A stretch of DNA of 64,000 bases from Stenogyne calaminthoides (GCA_037126765.1 JBBCBC010000012.1:14074001-14138000), one strand, 5' to 3'; shown: positions 49,601 through 61,375, counted from the stretch's first letter. Numbers and translations are program-made. Notes: generated by a model not told the origin, from the sequence alone.

Positions 49601-50616
49601 CAAGTATACATCAATATCATTACCTGGCTGCTTAGGACCAGAAATCAAAATAGTCATCATATCATAAATGTCCTCTTCATACACAGCCACGGAGGAAGAT
49701 TGTATGTAATAAGTATAACTGGCCAACAACTGTAAGTAGATGACATATTACCATGAGGATTAATTCCATCTGCCGATAATGCCAATCTAATGTTTCTTGA
49801 GTCGGAACCAAAGTCGGTGTACTTATGATCAATTACCTTCCACGAGGGTGAATCTGCAGGATGACGCAAATTTCCATCACAAACTCTCCTATTAGCATGC
49901 CAAGTTAATTCCCTAGCCACTTCCTTGTTACGGAATATTCTTTGGAATCTCGGAATGGGTGGAAAGTACCATAGGATTTTTGATGGGATGTTCTTTTTTG
50001 GCTCTTCATTTCTTCCCACCTTCCACCTTGAGACCCTACTGGTAGGACAATTAGTATAGTCCTTAAACTCCTTCCGATATAAGACACAATCGTTGGGGCA
50101 TGCATGAATTTTCTCATATTTCATCCCCAATGCACCTAGGCTCTTCTTTGCAGCTTTATGAGATAAAGGTAGAGTATTATTGTCTGGAAGCATCTCCCTA
50201 AGCAATGCAAACAAATCATTTATTCTTATATCACTCCATGAATGTCTTGCTTTTAAGTTATACAATTTTACTATTGTAGATAACTTGGTGATAGTACTTC
50301 CAGGATACAACTGTCTCTCTGCATCCTCAAGTAATTCTACGAAGTCGTCTGGATTTTTATTTTTCTCATACGCAGCATGGACCATATCATCCAAGGGTTC
50401 GTCTGAAAAATCTTCAAATTGTGTTGTTTGATGACTATCGTGCCTTGAGAAATTGTCTACACCAGAAATCTCTCCATGCCATACCCATCTTTGATATGTT
50501 TTGTCCATACCATAACGAAACAAATGAGCCCTTACACGGTCAATTGTTCCATCTCTTTGATTTCCACATGATGTACAGGGGCATGGAATTTGGTATTTAT
50601 CATTGGAATTCTGCAT
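46682..50616 (-). pseudogene. CACTA transposase gene, tnp2 type, interrupted by a solo LTR
   Basis: Starts at 50616 with MQNSNDKYQIPCPCTSCGN, the Cys-rich N-terminal transposase-associated domain. The tnp2 core follows with LALSADGINPHG, SSTYSCWPVILITYNLPPW, ISGPKQPGNDIDVYLVPL, GYHGCPICREGT and VLDVMHIEKNV. Then come the DUF4218-like part GLKSHDCHTLMQQLLPLAI (48199-47606) and the DUF4216-like part FKCAWA and QMFYVEDPIDQAWYVVL (47224-46682). Frames change at about 49690, 49480 and 49050. A solo LTR splits the protein at 48203-48832. TGA at 47894-47896 replaces the Trp usual in VWYRW-MYPFERYM. Family role: binds and cuts the element ends. Confidence 0.88.
48203..48832 (+). mobile_element. 630-bp solo LTR in the tnp2 gene
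   Basis: Begins TGTTGTGACA and ends GGATACAACA (perfect 5-bp TGTTG/CAACA termini), flanked by the perfect duplication AAATC (48198-48202 and 48833-48837). A TATA-like TATAAATA at about 48611 and a GC-richer downstream part (CCCCGGGACGTAG) point to a plus-strand LTR. The family is unrelated to A or B by eye. It is richer in GC than its surroundings. The ORFs it contains are chance. Confidence 0.88.
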
Positions 50617-50636
50617 TGCAAAATGTAAGAAACACT

Positions 50637-52631
50637 ACTCCATAATTGTAGTCAGATGACAACCGATCTTTAAAAATCCATTCTTTGTCCATACTTCAAT
50701 TCCAAGCTATCCAGTCGATAAAGAAGCATTAATTCCTAATGATGCGCTATGTTGTGGAAAAATATAAATTTTCAATGAACTATGAGTTTCATTTTTTATT
50801 GATGGCCTAATGTTTATATATTCTTTTATTTAGCATCTTAAATTTTTTTAGTATATATTTAGTTTTACCATAGTATGAAACTGACATCGTTCCACTTATA
50901 AACTAATACTAGTAACATTTAATATTATGATATTAGTTTATAAGCGTAAAGTGAAGTATTAATTTTTAATTGTAATAGTAATTTCAGACTATGAATAAGT
51001 TTCTGATTTACTCTGTATTTTATAGGGTTTTTTAAAGTGTATTTTAATATTTTTTTAATTCAAGGAAGCAGACACCAATGACTCCCAGAGCTAGTTATAT
51101 TATACACTGGAAGATAACTCTAGTTAAGTTTGGCCATATTTTAGTTTGACACTTACCTTATTATTCTACTTGCTCTACTTGCTATTAAAAGTACTTTTGA
51201 TCCAATTTATTTATATTCTACGTCCAGCTCCATCAACTTTACAACCTCAATCAGAAGTAATTTATTTAAAGCTTACTTATGTCTACGCTAAGTCATTTAG
51301 ACATCAAATTTGATGGATGGTAAGATAAAACTCTATTAACTACTTACCCAATGCTTCAACTGCTCCACCTAACATGCCACCCCAACATCCAAAGTTGTGC
51401 TTATTAATTAATTACCAATACAAAAGCATGTTTGAACTATATATATTTATGCAACAAAATTAGCTAAAACTCTATTCGTTATTTCTATGATGATTAATGA
51501 CCAACATTCCTTTTTCGGTTACTGTATTATAATTCAAGACTAGTTAACCGATTAATTTATATGAATTCTAATGGGACCCTAATGTCTAACAAATATACTA
51601 CTTTTAGTTCTTCAAACTTATATTAATACTATAGTTAAGCTCATAATAGCCTTACTACTATTGTAATGCCTATAAAATATTGCATGTCTAATTATATATT
51701 ACTTAAAAGCATCCTCAAGGGGATGATGCCATTGCCAAACGGTTGTCCATTAATGGAAAAACCAGGTAATTGGTGCAATTAATATTAGAAAATACTAGTA
51801 ATATTAATCTAGTAGAATTATTTCACAACTTGATCACAAATTTTCTGTCATCTAATCTGCTAACTAACCTAGGGCGCCTATCCGATTGATTCTTAATTAT
51901 AGTATTTTTCTTTCTTTTATGTTCGTTATATATATCCTATACGGGTATAATTAATTTTAACTCGTAATACAAAAGAGGACCTACTTAATTTCTGCTATAG
52001 TTGAAAAATAAAGCTACTGATCCCTCTTAAATTCGATATATACATGGAGACTTGAAGGACCTGAGACGATGGCGCGGCGATTGATAGAAAACTGTGGAAG
52101 AAAGAGACGATGGCGCGACGAATAGAAAGAGATGATGGCCAAGTATACAACATTATTTTTTAATTAACCTATATGCGCCTAGTGTATATATACTAATCGT
52201 ACAAACACATATATAACTTCTACTTATTCGAATAACCAATTGAATATATTATATTTATAGTGTTATTTTATTTATATTAATACAGCCTCTTATTTGTATT
52301 TCATTTGTCTTTCTACGGAAAATTTTTGACCCAAAATAGATATCACTTTGCACTGATCTATGAGAATCAAACATTACTTTTCAATTTTGCATTTATATTT
52401 ATTCATTGTGATAGTGTATGCATTATAAACACTATATGTTGGTAAATAAATGGAGAAAAATATAAATTTATATTTTGATTGCTCTTAGTTATTCCATTTA
52501 TTCGCTGTGGATCTATGATAGTGTATGCATTAAAGACTATATATGTTGAAAAATAAAAGGAAAATGAGTTACCGTACAAATTAAAAAATTAAATTTGAAA
52601 CTTAATTATCGTTATACACGTTATTGATATC
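50637..52631. other. Noncoding 5' region of the CACTA element
   Basis: AT-rich. No domain seen. It contains a near-repeat of AGACGATGGCGCG (52066-52078 and 52107-52119). A direct duplication of GATAGTGTATGCATTA lies at about 52410 and 52513. I see no other element boundary here. Confidence 0.5.
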
Positions 52632-53466
52632 AATGTTTTCATAACCGAACCGGCGACCAAATCGAATTTCTCACCGGTTGCCGATTCAACCGGTTGGACC
52701 GGTGGTTCAACCGTTTACTGTATTAGATTATTGACCACTTGATGAGGAATTCATTTAAAATAATAGTGATAAATTATTAAATTTTATTCATAATTTTCTT
52801 TTCAATAACAATTATTTTTAACAATTAATAAGCTATAATTTAACTACTACTGAGTATATGTAATTAACATTCTAAATAGTCTATAATCTAACTACTGCCT
52901 TACATATATCATATATGTTAAGCAACTAAATTAAAAAAATAAATTTAAAATACTAACTCCTATTACTATATATTCTATAAGGCCCAAATTAAAAACTTGA
53001 CACTATTATACACGCACCGCCCACTATGGCCTATTACACACCACCGCCCAGCATATAATATGTGTACGTATAAATGTATGTATATGGAGATAAAGAAATA
53101 CTTCTGTTTGAAAAAAGAAAGAATCTGTTCGAAGAAAACTGGCGACGTCGCGAGCTGTGCAAGACGTCGGCGACGTGGGGATGCCAACGGTGACGGCATG
53201 GAGAGGATAAAAAATAAAGTTGAGAATAAGGGTTTTTACGCCGTGGAGTTCAATTCAATCCGTTGAGATGCTGTGCCACTGCGTTTTTGTCAGGGATAAA
53301 AAGTACAAGAAAAGGGAAGAAAAACCCGGTTCCACCGGTCCAACGGTTTTCCGGTTTCACTGATTCTTACCGGTTCTGACCGGTTTATTTCGGTTTAACC
53401 GGAAAAATGGTTATTTAGGAGTAATTGGACCGGTTTCCTGGCCGGTTCCCGGTTATGACATCATTG
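52632..53466. mobile_element. 835-bp TIR transposon rich in CCGGTT (MULE-like)
   Basis: Perfect 9-bp duplication ATTGATATC at 52623-52631 and 53467-53475. The ends are inverted: AATGTTTTCATAACCGAACC on the left, and CAATGATGTCATAACCGGGA as reverse complement of the right. Both ends carry clustered ACCGGTT/AACCGG words. A 9-bp duplication fits Mutator-like elements. A hAT origin (8 bp) is less likely. No transposase: the 89-codon ORF at 52997-53266 has no recognised domain. Confidence 0.8.
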
Positions 53467-53475
53467 ATTGATATC

Positions 53476-54056
53476 TAAATTTTTAGAAAATAAAATAAAA
53501 GATATCATCATATATTTTGCTACGATCTAATCTAATTATATCATCTACATGGATAATCTAATCTAATTATATCATCTATATATATAATATATATTTTTTT
53601 CTTTCCATCGCCTTATTTTTCCTCAAAAAACCAAATTAATGAGATAATCCAATAATTAACAAATTACTAAGAAAATATTAATTAATTTAATAAAGATCAA
53701 TATTATAATATAATTTAACCTATATGTTAGGAATTAAATTTTAGATTTCGTATAATCTACATCCAAATAAATATATTTTATAAAAGGATCGGATGGTCTT
53801 GATATTAACAAAAAATATATTATAAAAGGATAGAAAATTATAATTGCATATCTATCTATTATATAAACACAATTTTTTTAACGATTATATATAAAGGAGA
53901 ATATAGGCATTTTTAAATTCATAGTGGATAATCACATCTCAAACAAAAGGAAAAATGGATAATGTAAACGTGCAACTTGATTTACACTGAAACATGCAAC
54001 TTATTTCTCATATTAATAGTTGCTCATTTAAGGGTATATATATTTCTCATAAAGTA

Positions 54057-54100
<44 letters not shown>

Positions 54101-54179
54101 GTAAATTAATAATAAAAAAGACTAGAAGAATTAATTTTATTAAATATAAATTTTAAAAAATAAAAAGATACCATTGATT
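53476..54179. other. AT-rich noncoding stretch
   Basis: No gene seen. It includes the motif TGCAACTTGATTTACACTGAA (about 53969-53990), which recurs at 61950 and 63460, and a TA microsatellite. Confidence 0.5.
54062..54097. repeat. TA microsatellite
   Basis: About 18 consecutive TA units with no interruption. Confidence 0.95.
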
Positions 54180-54648
54180 TTATTAGACAATGGGAAATGA
54201 CAACGGCACCTTCAATCGTTGTCTATAAGCAAAAATTCTAGCTAAAAGACAATGCCAAAAGACAACAGCAACATCAATCGTTGTCTAGCAGCGATGATTC
54301 TAGCTAAAAGACAACACCAAAAGATAACGAAAGTAACCGTTGTCTATCAGTGAGAATTCTTGCTAAAAGACAACGCAAAAAGACAACGGGAGCATCAACT
54401 GTTGTCTATCAGCGAGAATTCTCGCTAAAAGTCAACGCCAAAAAGACAATCGGAAGATCAATCGTTGTTCATCAAATGAGAATTCTCGCTAAAAGACAAC
54501 ACCAAAAGACAACGTAAGGCTATATCCGTTGTCTATTAGCGAAAATTCTTGATAATAGACAACGGTTACTGAAATACACAACGTAATAAGCCAAATAGAC
54601 AATGGATTTTGAAATATCCGTTGTCTATTTAACGTTTTTCTAGTAGTG
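54180..54648 (-). repeat. CACTA-type terminal region with subterminal repeats
   Basis: Ends in CTAGTAGTG at 54648, the inverted form of CACTACTAG, and is followed by AAA. Within it about eight units of AAAGACAACG or CGTTGTCTA-like sequence, spaced about 60 bases apart and in both orientations, form the subterminal binding-site-like repeats of a CACTA element. It is the probable 5' end of the CACTA framework. Confidence 0.75.
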
Positions 54649-55594
54649 AAAATCTATTTTAAATTTAATAAGATTAATTTTAAAGAATAAAAGTTGGACT
54701 TTTATTTGTAATTAATTGGATTAATTATTAAAGTTTAATAATTTTTAAATCAATTTTAAAATTGGATTTTTGAAATTCGGTTTTTAAAAGGATTATTAAA
54801 TCCCACTTGGTTAACTTGTTTGTTTTATTAAATTCGTTAAATCATTTATAGTCTGCATTATAACTGTTTGGGTAGGCGACGCCCAATAAATGTTTAACCG
54901 TATTAATTGTTTTGATAGACGGCGCCCATATAAGTGTTAGTCCGTATAAAATCATGTTTAGGTAGGCGGGGCGCCCAATAATTGCTCAAATGTGATGTAG
55001 ATTAACGTGTTGGATCTCGATTAAGTAATTAATACCCCGCCTTTAAAAACGTTCCTCACTAAAATATGGTTTTTCATTAAATTGAAATGATGTCTTCCAT
55101 CGAAATTAAAAGTAAACTAGAGATTTCATTCCAATGAGTATTTAAAGCCCAAGTCTTTTGCTCGGATCTACATTTAACGGGACTTTTATAGGGACATGTG
55201 ATGTCGCCGCTCGATGGTTATAAACCAACTTAATTTGTTTCACCAGCCCAAGCAGAGAAACGAAAGTTAAGGGACACCCGATTAAACTAGGTTTAATCAA
55301 CTAGGAATTGCAGTTTTGCAATTGGTTTGAAGACCTACCAGTTCTGCTATTATAGTAATCAACCGCAGATATTATAATAATAGGAATGTGGATCCTAGTC
55401 CATTACAATTTATATTAGATATTAATTCGTACTCTTCTGATGAGGTCGTTGAGTATGTGAAAATAATGGAGACAAAATAAATATAAAAGAAATGTCATGT
55501 TTATTTTGATTACTGAATATTGATCATATGAATTATGTGTTTTAATTCCCGTTTTATCTTATTTCTCTTGGTTAGTTGAAATATATAACTGTCA
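54649..55594. other. Noncoding sequence before element F
   Basis: No domain and no convincing LTR or primer-binding site of element F. It includes three diverged copies of TAGACGGCGCCCAT-like sequence (near 54870, 54918 and 54962). Element F's 5' LTR may have been lost here. Confidence 0.45.
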
Positions 55595-56200
55595 TTGAGA
55601 TGTGTTTTGAAAACAAACAAATTGGTTAGGCCAAATTTTCTGGACTGGCACCGAAACGTGCATTTGTTGCTAAGGCAAGATAAGATTGAGTACGTATTGG
55701 ACACGTCAATCCTGGTTACCCCTGAGGCTGGTACTGAAGATGTTGAAGTGTTTGATGCTGCAATTCAAAATAAGCATCAAGAGGATGCTTCCCAAGCTCA
55801 ACATGTGATGTTGCTCTGCATGACTCCCGAATTGCATAAGCAACATGAGAAAATGGGTCCCTTCGAGATGCTCAAACATCTGAAGGATCTCTTTGATTCT
55901 GAAACTCATTCCGAGATTTATGAAGTAAAGAGAGATCTATTCAGATGCAGGTTAGCTAAAGGAGGGAAGATTTCACCTCATGTGTTAAAAATAATAGGCC
56001 TAATTGAGAAACTTGGTATTTAGGCATTGAGCTAAGAGACCAACATTTTCATTTATGCTATCCTACAGTCGCTCCCGGATTCATATTCTAGCTTCATTGT
56101 GAACTACAATATGAATAAGACAGATGCAACCATGCCTGAACTTCATAACATTCTCAAGACTTTTGAGTTCACTACCATTATGATGGTGTTCAAAAGAAGG
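55595..56200 (+). pseudogene. Gag of element F
   Basis: ORF 55595-56023 (NKLVRPNFLDWHRNVHLLL, DASQAQHVMLLCMTPELHK, HSEIYEVKRDLFRCRLAKG) is a copia gag of the UBN2 type. It meets a TAG at 56021-56023. The following sequence continues the family (SLPDSYSSFIVNYNMNK) to about 56200, where a zinc knuckle remnant, CLYC then GHWKKDC, needs one frame change. Confidence 0.75.
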
Positions 56201-56312
56201 AGTGGGTAGACAAGGATGTGTGTCTCTACTGTAAGTAGAAGAGGGCATTGGAAGAAGGACTGTAAGGTTCTGGTTGCTGAAAGGAATGCACTGGGTGTTC
56301 TGGCACTAGTAC

Positions 56313-56507
56313 ATGTTGTTTGTTATTGAGATAAACATGTCCACTAACAACGCTAACTGTTGGGTATTAGATACCGAATGTGGCTCACACATTCGTACGA
56401 ATGTGAAAAGCCTCGTGTGTCTTAGGACAGTTAGGTCGGGTGTAGTCATCTTACACGTGGAAATGGAGCAAGAGTTGCTACTGAACGTTTGGGCACTTAT
56501 GTTTTAG
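56313..56507 (+). pseudogene. Protease remnant of element F with altered active site
   Basis: NCWVLDTECGSHI is the position of the retropepsin active site, where DTG is standard. Here Gly is replaced by Glu. The downstream region loses frame. It is unlikely to be active. Confidence 0.7.
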
Positions 56508-56652
56508 ACTTACCCTTTGATTTTTTTAGATGAGAACTTAATGATTGTCATTTTGTTCCTTCTATTACTCGCAACATTATTTGCATTCCTATGCTGAATA
56601 TTGAGGGTTTTTCCTTCCATTTTAGTGATAATAATTGTTATTTCACTTTTAA

Positions 56653-57600
56653 ATGGTATGGTTTATGAGAATTCCCTATTTAGTGAATTGTTTGTATTTG
56701 TTGAATTGTGGATATAATGTTAATTTACAAATAAGACTCAAGCTTGGTAATCTTGAAAACCCATCTTACTTATGGCATTGTAGACTTGGTCATGCAAACG
56801 AGAAAAGAATTGCGAGGTTAAGGAAGTTGGACTAATTAACCCCATTTGACTTTGAGTCTTATGGTAATTTCGAATCTTGTCTCAAGGGCAAAATGATCAA
56901 CAAATCCTTTTCTGGGAAAGTAGTGTGTGCCAAAGAAGTTCTAGAGTTGATTCAAAGCGATTTATGTGGATCATTGCCCACCCTAGCTAGGGGTCACTTC
57001 GGTTACTTCATCACTTTTACTGACGATTTCTCGAGATACGGATATGTATATCTTATGAAACACAAGTCCGAATCTTTTGAGAAATTCAAGGAGTTTAAAG
57101 TTGAAGTAGATAAGCAACTTGGTAAGATTATCAAGACTCTTCGATCGGATCGAGGAGGTGAATACCTTAGCCACAAATTCACTGATTATCTGAAGTTGCA
57201 TGAAATTCAATCACAGTTGACTCCTCCCAGAACACCTCAAATGAATGGTGTGTCTAAAAGGAGAAACCGAACTTTGTTAGACATGGTGAGGTCCATGATG
57301 AGTTTTTCCTCTCTTCCAACATTCTTATGGGGTTACGCACTCCAAACCTCAATCTACATTCGAATAGAATTTCATCTAAATCGGTTGAGCATACGCCATA
57401 CGAGCTATAGTGTGGTAAGAAACCAACATTCTCACATATCAAGATGTGGGGTTGCCCCGCGTTTGTGAAAAAGATGATAACCGACAAGTTGGAATCCAAA
57501 GGTGAAAAGAGTTATTTTGTGGGATATCCTAAGGAAACAAGAGGATATTATTTTTATCTACCTGAGAAATAAACAGTGATTGTTTCTAGGCAGCCAACTT
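56653..57600 (+). pseudogene. Integrase of element F with the catalytic Glu replaced by Lys
   Basis: ORF 56653-56835 ends in the zinc-finger part (LWHCRLGHANEKRI). After a TAA near 56833, ORF 56893-57468 carries the core with SDLCGSLP (Asp), RSDRGGEY (Asp) and NGVSKRRNRT, where the usual residue before RRN is Glu. This Lys would abolish catalysis. After 57468 the frame is lost but continues as KMWGCPAFV-like sequence. Confidence 0.8.
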
Positions 57601-57760
57601 TCTTGAAGATGATTATTTCTTTAAGGAACAAGGTCATAAGATGATAGAACTTGAAGAAATTCAAGACCCACAAATTAACAAAGAGACTGAAAACTTGTCA
57701 AAGCAACGTGACAAAGAAACGGTGGGAGAATTCAGCAACTTTCACGGTGGGAATTTCTTG
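57601..57760 (+). other. End of element F pol sequence and joint with element D
   Basis: Pol linker of F (AACTTTCTTGAAGATGATTA, then a Glu-rich segment from 57641) ends about 57752-57760. There the sequence switches to antisense gag of element D. No target duplication at the joint, which indicates a deletion. Confidence 0.65.
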
Positions 57761-59620
57761 GCTGAGTGTTTCTCTTCTGAAGATTCCTCTGATAGTTCAG
57801 TGCAGATTTTTTTAGGTTGGTACTTTTAGCCTGAGGCTTTGAAGTACTGGCCTGAGGATTTCCTACTGAGTGTTCAGGTTTTCTAGCCTTTACCTGAGGT
57901 TTAGGCTTTCCTTCCTGAACCTTCAGGTTCTCTGAAAACATAGGTCTTTTACCCTTGTCCAAACCACCGGGGTTATTCTTCAATAAGAAGATCAGTACGA
58001 ACCGCCGATTTAACAAAGACAATTTTAATTTCACTAGAAGAAGCAACATTTAGATGACCTTGTGAGGTTCCCCCTGGATTATATCCCAATCCAGCCTTTA
58101 TAGTTGCAGGTCTTTGATAACTCTGAATTTCATCTATTGCTTTAGATGTAGAATTCAATAGAACTACCTTTCTCCGCAAGTTATCCTCACTTTTCTTTAG
58201 AGTTTCATGTTTCTCAAATAGGTCATTGAATTTAGCCCGATGAACTGATTCTCTTCAGTGGATTTCTCTAATTTTTCTTTTAGGACCTCTATCACTTTCT
58301 CTTTCTCTGAGAGATGCACTTTCAGAACATCTAGTTCATTAGTAACTCTCATTAATTGAGAAGTGATCTCAGCAGTATTAGAGTTTTTCCACCTCAGATT
58401 TTCAGCAGTCAGTTCCTCATTCTGCTCTTGAGTTTCTATGAACAGTTCTTGTAACACAAAATAGTCCTTCATAAGATTCTCAAAAGAATCCATCAGGTCA
58501 AAATTACTAGTTACAGATGAACTTGACAACTCAGGTGCTTGTGTAGGAGCCACAACAGAGATAGAAGAATGTACCTCCTCAATAACAACAAGGCAGACAT
58601 CATCACTATCACTATCTGAGAATATTTCTTGTGAAGAGCTGGATCCTTCTTCAGTATGTTCTTCTTCAGCAACCATAGCCTTCTTGCTTGAGTTCTTCTT
58701 GTCTCTTTTGGCTTGCCTTTCTTTTCTTTCCTTGGGGCTTAGCTCAGGACAGTCATACTGGAAGTGACCCTTCTTTTTGCAGTTGTAGCATCTGTTGGTA
58801 TTATCATCCTGATCAATCTCCTCCTTGGTCTTGGTGTCCTTCTTTCTGGATGAAGACCCTTCAGCTTTGTGGTCCTTCCTCTTCTCAGTGGACTTGTCCT
58901 CAGCTTCTGAGTTGTTAGTGTTCCTGTATCTGGTATTTTTGTAGTACTTTTTGTACTTTCCATATCTGCTATTAAGTCTTTCAAACCTCCTTGCCAATAA
59001 TACTAGCTTACCCTCTTGCTCATCCTAATTTTTGGCAGATGAGTTATCATACTCTTTAGCTTTACAGGATTTTTTTTTCCTTTGAGAGCTACATTCTTGC
59101 TAGATGAAGATTCATCTTTGCTATCAGATTTCTTTGTTTTCTTATCAATCACAAATTCATAAGCTTTCAGTTCAGAGAAAAATTGTTGATATGGCATAGA
59201 ATCAATGTTCTTGGTGTTTTCAATCACCACAGCATGTATATCTCATTTCTTAGATAGACCTCTAAGAATTTTTAGTGCAACTTCTCTTTTTGGGTATATT
59301 TTTCCAAGAGCATTCAGATCATTCATGATACTAGTGAATCTGACTTCCAGTTTAGCAATAGATTCATCATCTTCCATTTCAAAGTTGTCAAACTTTGCAA
59401 TGGCAATAGATAGTTTATTTTCTTTGATATGGTCTGTGCCTTGACACATGATAGCAAGTGTATCCCAAATTTCTTTGGCAGTTTCACAGTGAGAAATCAT
59501 CCCCATAACACCATCATTAATAGTGTTATATAGAGTATCTTTAGCAATATAGTCTAAGTTAACTAACTTTCTCTCCTCAGAAGTAAGTTGGTCATCAGTA
59601 AGTAAGACTATGGCTACCAA
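57761..59620 (-). pseudogene. Gag of element D, truncated at both ends
   Basis: Pieces in shifting frames are homologous to gag of element A. They are LGKIYPKREVALKILRGLSK (59620-59243), then 59230-59003, then MARRFERLNSRYGKYKKYY (from 58997) with the complete zinc knuckle CYNCKKKGHFQYDC, then GSSSSQEIFSDSDSDD, a coiled-coil-like region, and the basic tail to 57761. The ATG and about 85 codons at the N-terminus are missing: sequence goes from DDQL directly to leader sequence. Confidence 0.82.
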
Positions 59621-59644
59621 AGCAAATGGTCAGTTGAACCACTG

Positions 59645-59655
59645 CTCTGATACCA
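59645..59655 (-). other. Primer-binding site of element D
   Basis: CTCTGATACCA, adjacent to the LTR at 59658; complementary to initiator Met tRNA. Confidence 0.9.
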
Positions 59656-60734
59656 CTTGTTGGTCCCGGTGTAAATGAGTCTTACACGTGTATGGGGGGA
59701 ATAAACGTGTTCAGTGATTTTTCAAACTTTTCACAAAACTGAAATCAGTGGGTCGGGTTGTCCTGATAAACAGCCCTGAGAAGCACAAATTACTCTGAGT
59801 CAAAGTCTACAGAGACAATAACACTGAGCGACTTTCAGTAGCTTCAGATTAGCCCAACTGATCTGAAATTTAAAACAGAGTCCAAATAAGCTTGGAGTAG
59901 ATAACTATCTTACTGACTACTCAGATGAGTTAGGTCAGTTTGACAACTATCTATACTAGTTTATCTAGTGTGAGGAATGTGTAGGCCCTAAGGTTATACT
60001 CGTTTTATCTTGCTGAAAATCTTTATCACTTGGTAAATCAGTGGTTAAGGCTGTGATCAGTTCAATGCAAACTCAGTGGATTGATTCCAACTGAATATCA
60101 GAAAACTCAATATGCTTTCATTGAAAATATGCAACAGATATAATGTAAAACAGAAAGCACATAACACAACAAGTTATAGTGGTTCAGAGGCTCAGGCTTC
60201 TACGTCCACTCTCTCTGATCCTCAGAGAAATTCCTTAACTCACTTCTACTACTACCTCAAGCTTTCAGACTGAACTCAGCAGCTTACTAACTTTCTCTAT
60301 GAGTTTTCAAGCTGACTTATACTGCAGCTTACTAACTCAAACACACACAAACTTTCAGACTGTCACAAGCAGCTTACTAACTTCTTCTCTAGAGTTTTTA
60401 GTTTGAACTCAACTGCAGCTTACTAACTCTTTACAACTCTCACTTTCCAGCAATCACACACACAAACTACCTAACCAATATGGTTTGAGTTTGGTTGGTT
60501 TCCAACTAGGGTGAGATATCCTTTTACAATTGAGAACACAAGGTAAAAGACTAGGATATCTCTAACTAAGCTTTGGATATATGCTGAATCTAGGCTTAGT
60601 AAATGAGCTCTCTTCGAAGATGAAACACTTGGGAAATTCTTACGGTTTTGAGTGCTTCACAGTATAAACTTGAATACGAATGAGCTCTGGAGTTGCTTAA
60701 TTTCCTGTAACCTTGCAATGGTGAAGGTCACTGG

Positions 60735-60742
60735 TATTTATA
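60735..60742 (-). promoter_or_regulatory. TATA box of the element D LTR
   Basis: TATAAATA, minus strand, in the same context as in the A LTRs (GCCTATAAATACCAGTGACC). Confidence 0.5.
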
Positions 60743-61139
60743 GGCAACTCACCAAGTCACTCTTGAAAACTATTCGTTGGAAGAGATATCATCAAGGATT
60801 TCCTCTTCTGGTTAGTGATAAACGGCTCTATTAGGGTTTGAACAAGCACTTGAATGGTTTGGGTAATATATAACCAATGCAGTCAATCACTTTGAATATG
60901 TGGACTGGAACCCAGCAGCTCTGACTTTCTCAGGGACAGGTCGCTTTCAGTGTCAGTAAAGTACAGTGTAGTCGCTCTCTGTATGGTTCAGATCTTCAGT
61001 GAATAGAGACAAACAAAACGGCTCTTTAGGTTAACTCTTAAGAATGAGACAACCTTAAAAGACACTTTAGTTCCAATTCCTTTTGTTTGCAATCAACTGT
61101 TTGGACAACGTTTATTTTTTAATAAATGTTCAGAACTTA

Positions 61140-61375
61140 GATTGGTCCAGATGTCCTCAGTGAGATAGTCTTCAGGGTCTTCTTAGTCTTCAGGTCATCT
61201 GAGTCTTCAAATCTTCAGGTCATCAGAGTCTTCAGGTCATCTTAGTCTTCAGATCTTTAGGTCATCTGAGTCATCAGGTCTTTAAGATCTTCTGAGTCTT
61301 CAGATCTTCAGGTCATCTGAGTCTTCAGATCTTTATGATCTTCTGAGTCTTCAGATCTTCAGGGTCTTCAGGAAT
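61140..61375 (-). repeat. U3 tandem array of CTTCAGGTCATCTGAGT-type units
   Basis: At least eleven imperfect units of 15-25 bases, such as TCTTCAGGTCATCTGAGTCT and TCTTCAGATCTTCAGG. The A LTR has a shorter version at about 1395-1540. Confidence 0.8.

Larger units (their letters stand above)
27919..54648 (-). mobile_element. CACTA (En/Spm) transposon, the framework invaded by the other elements
   Basis: Two adjacent minus-strand genes, a tnp2-type transposase (50616 to 46682) and a second gene with an En/Spm-type domain and Ulp1-like C-terminus (46506 to 28000), are typical of plant CACTA elements. The right end, 54648, is CTAGTAGTG, i.e. CACTACTAG on the minus strand, preceded by many subterminal AGACAACG-type repeats. 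Its left end is not seen. At 27919 it gives way to element C, so the remainder probably lies left of the window. Insertions within it are the CACTA-like element at 28118, element E, the solo LTR at 48203 and the TIR element at 52632. Linking the 54648 end to these genes is inference. Confidence 0.7.

Noticed and set aside
52997..53266. 89-codon ORF in the TIR element
   Set aside because: No family resemblance, and no transposase features. The element is too short to be autonomous.
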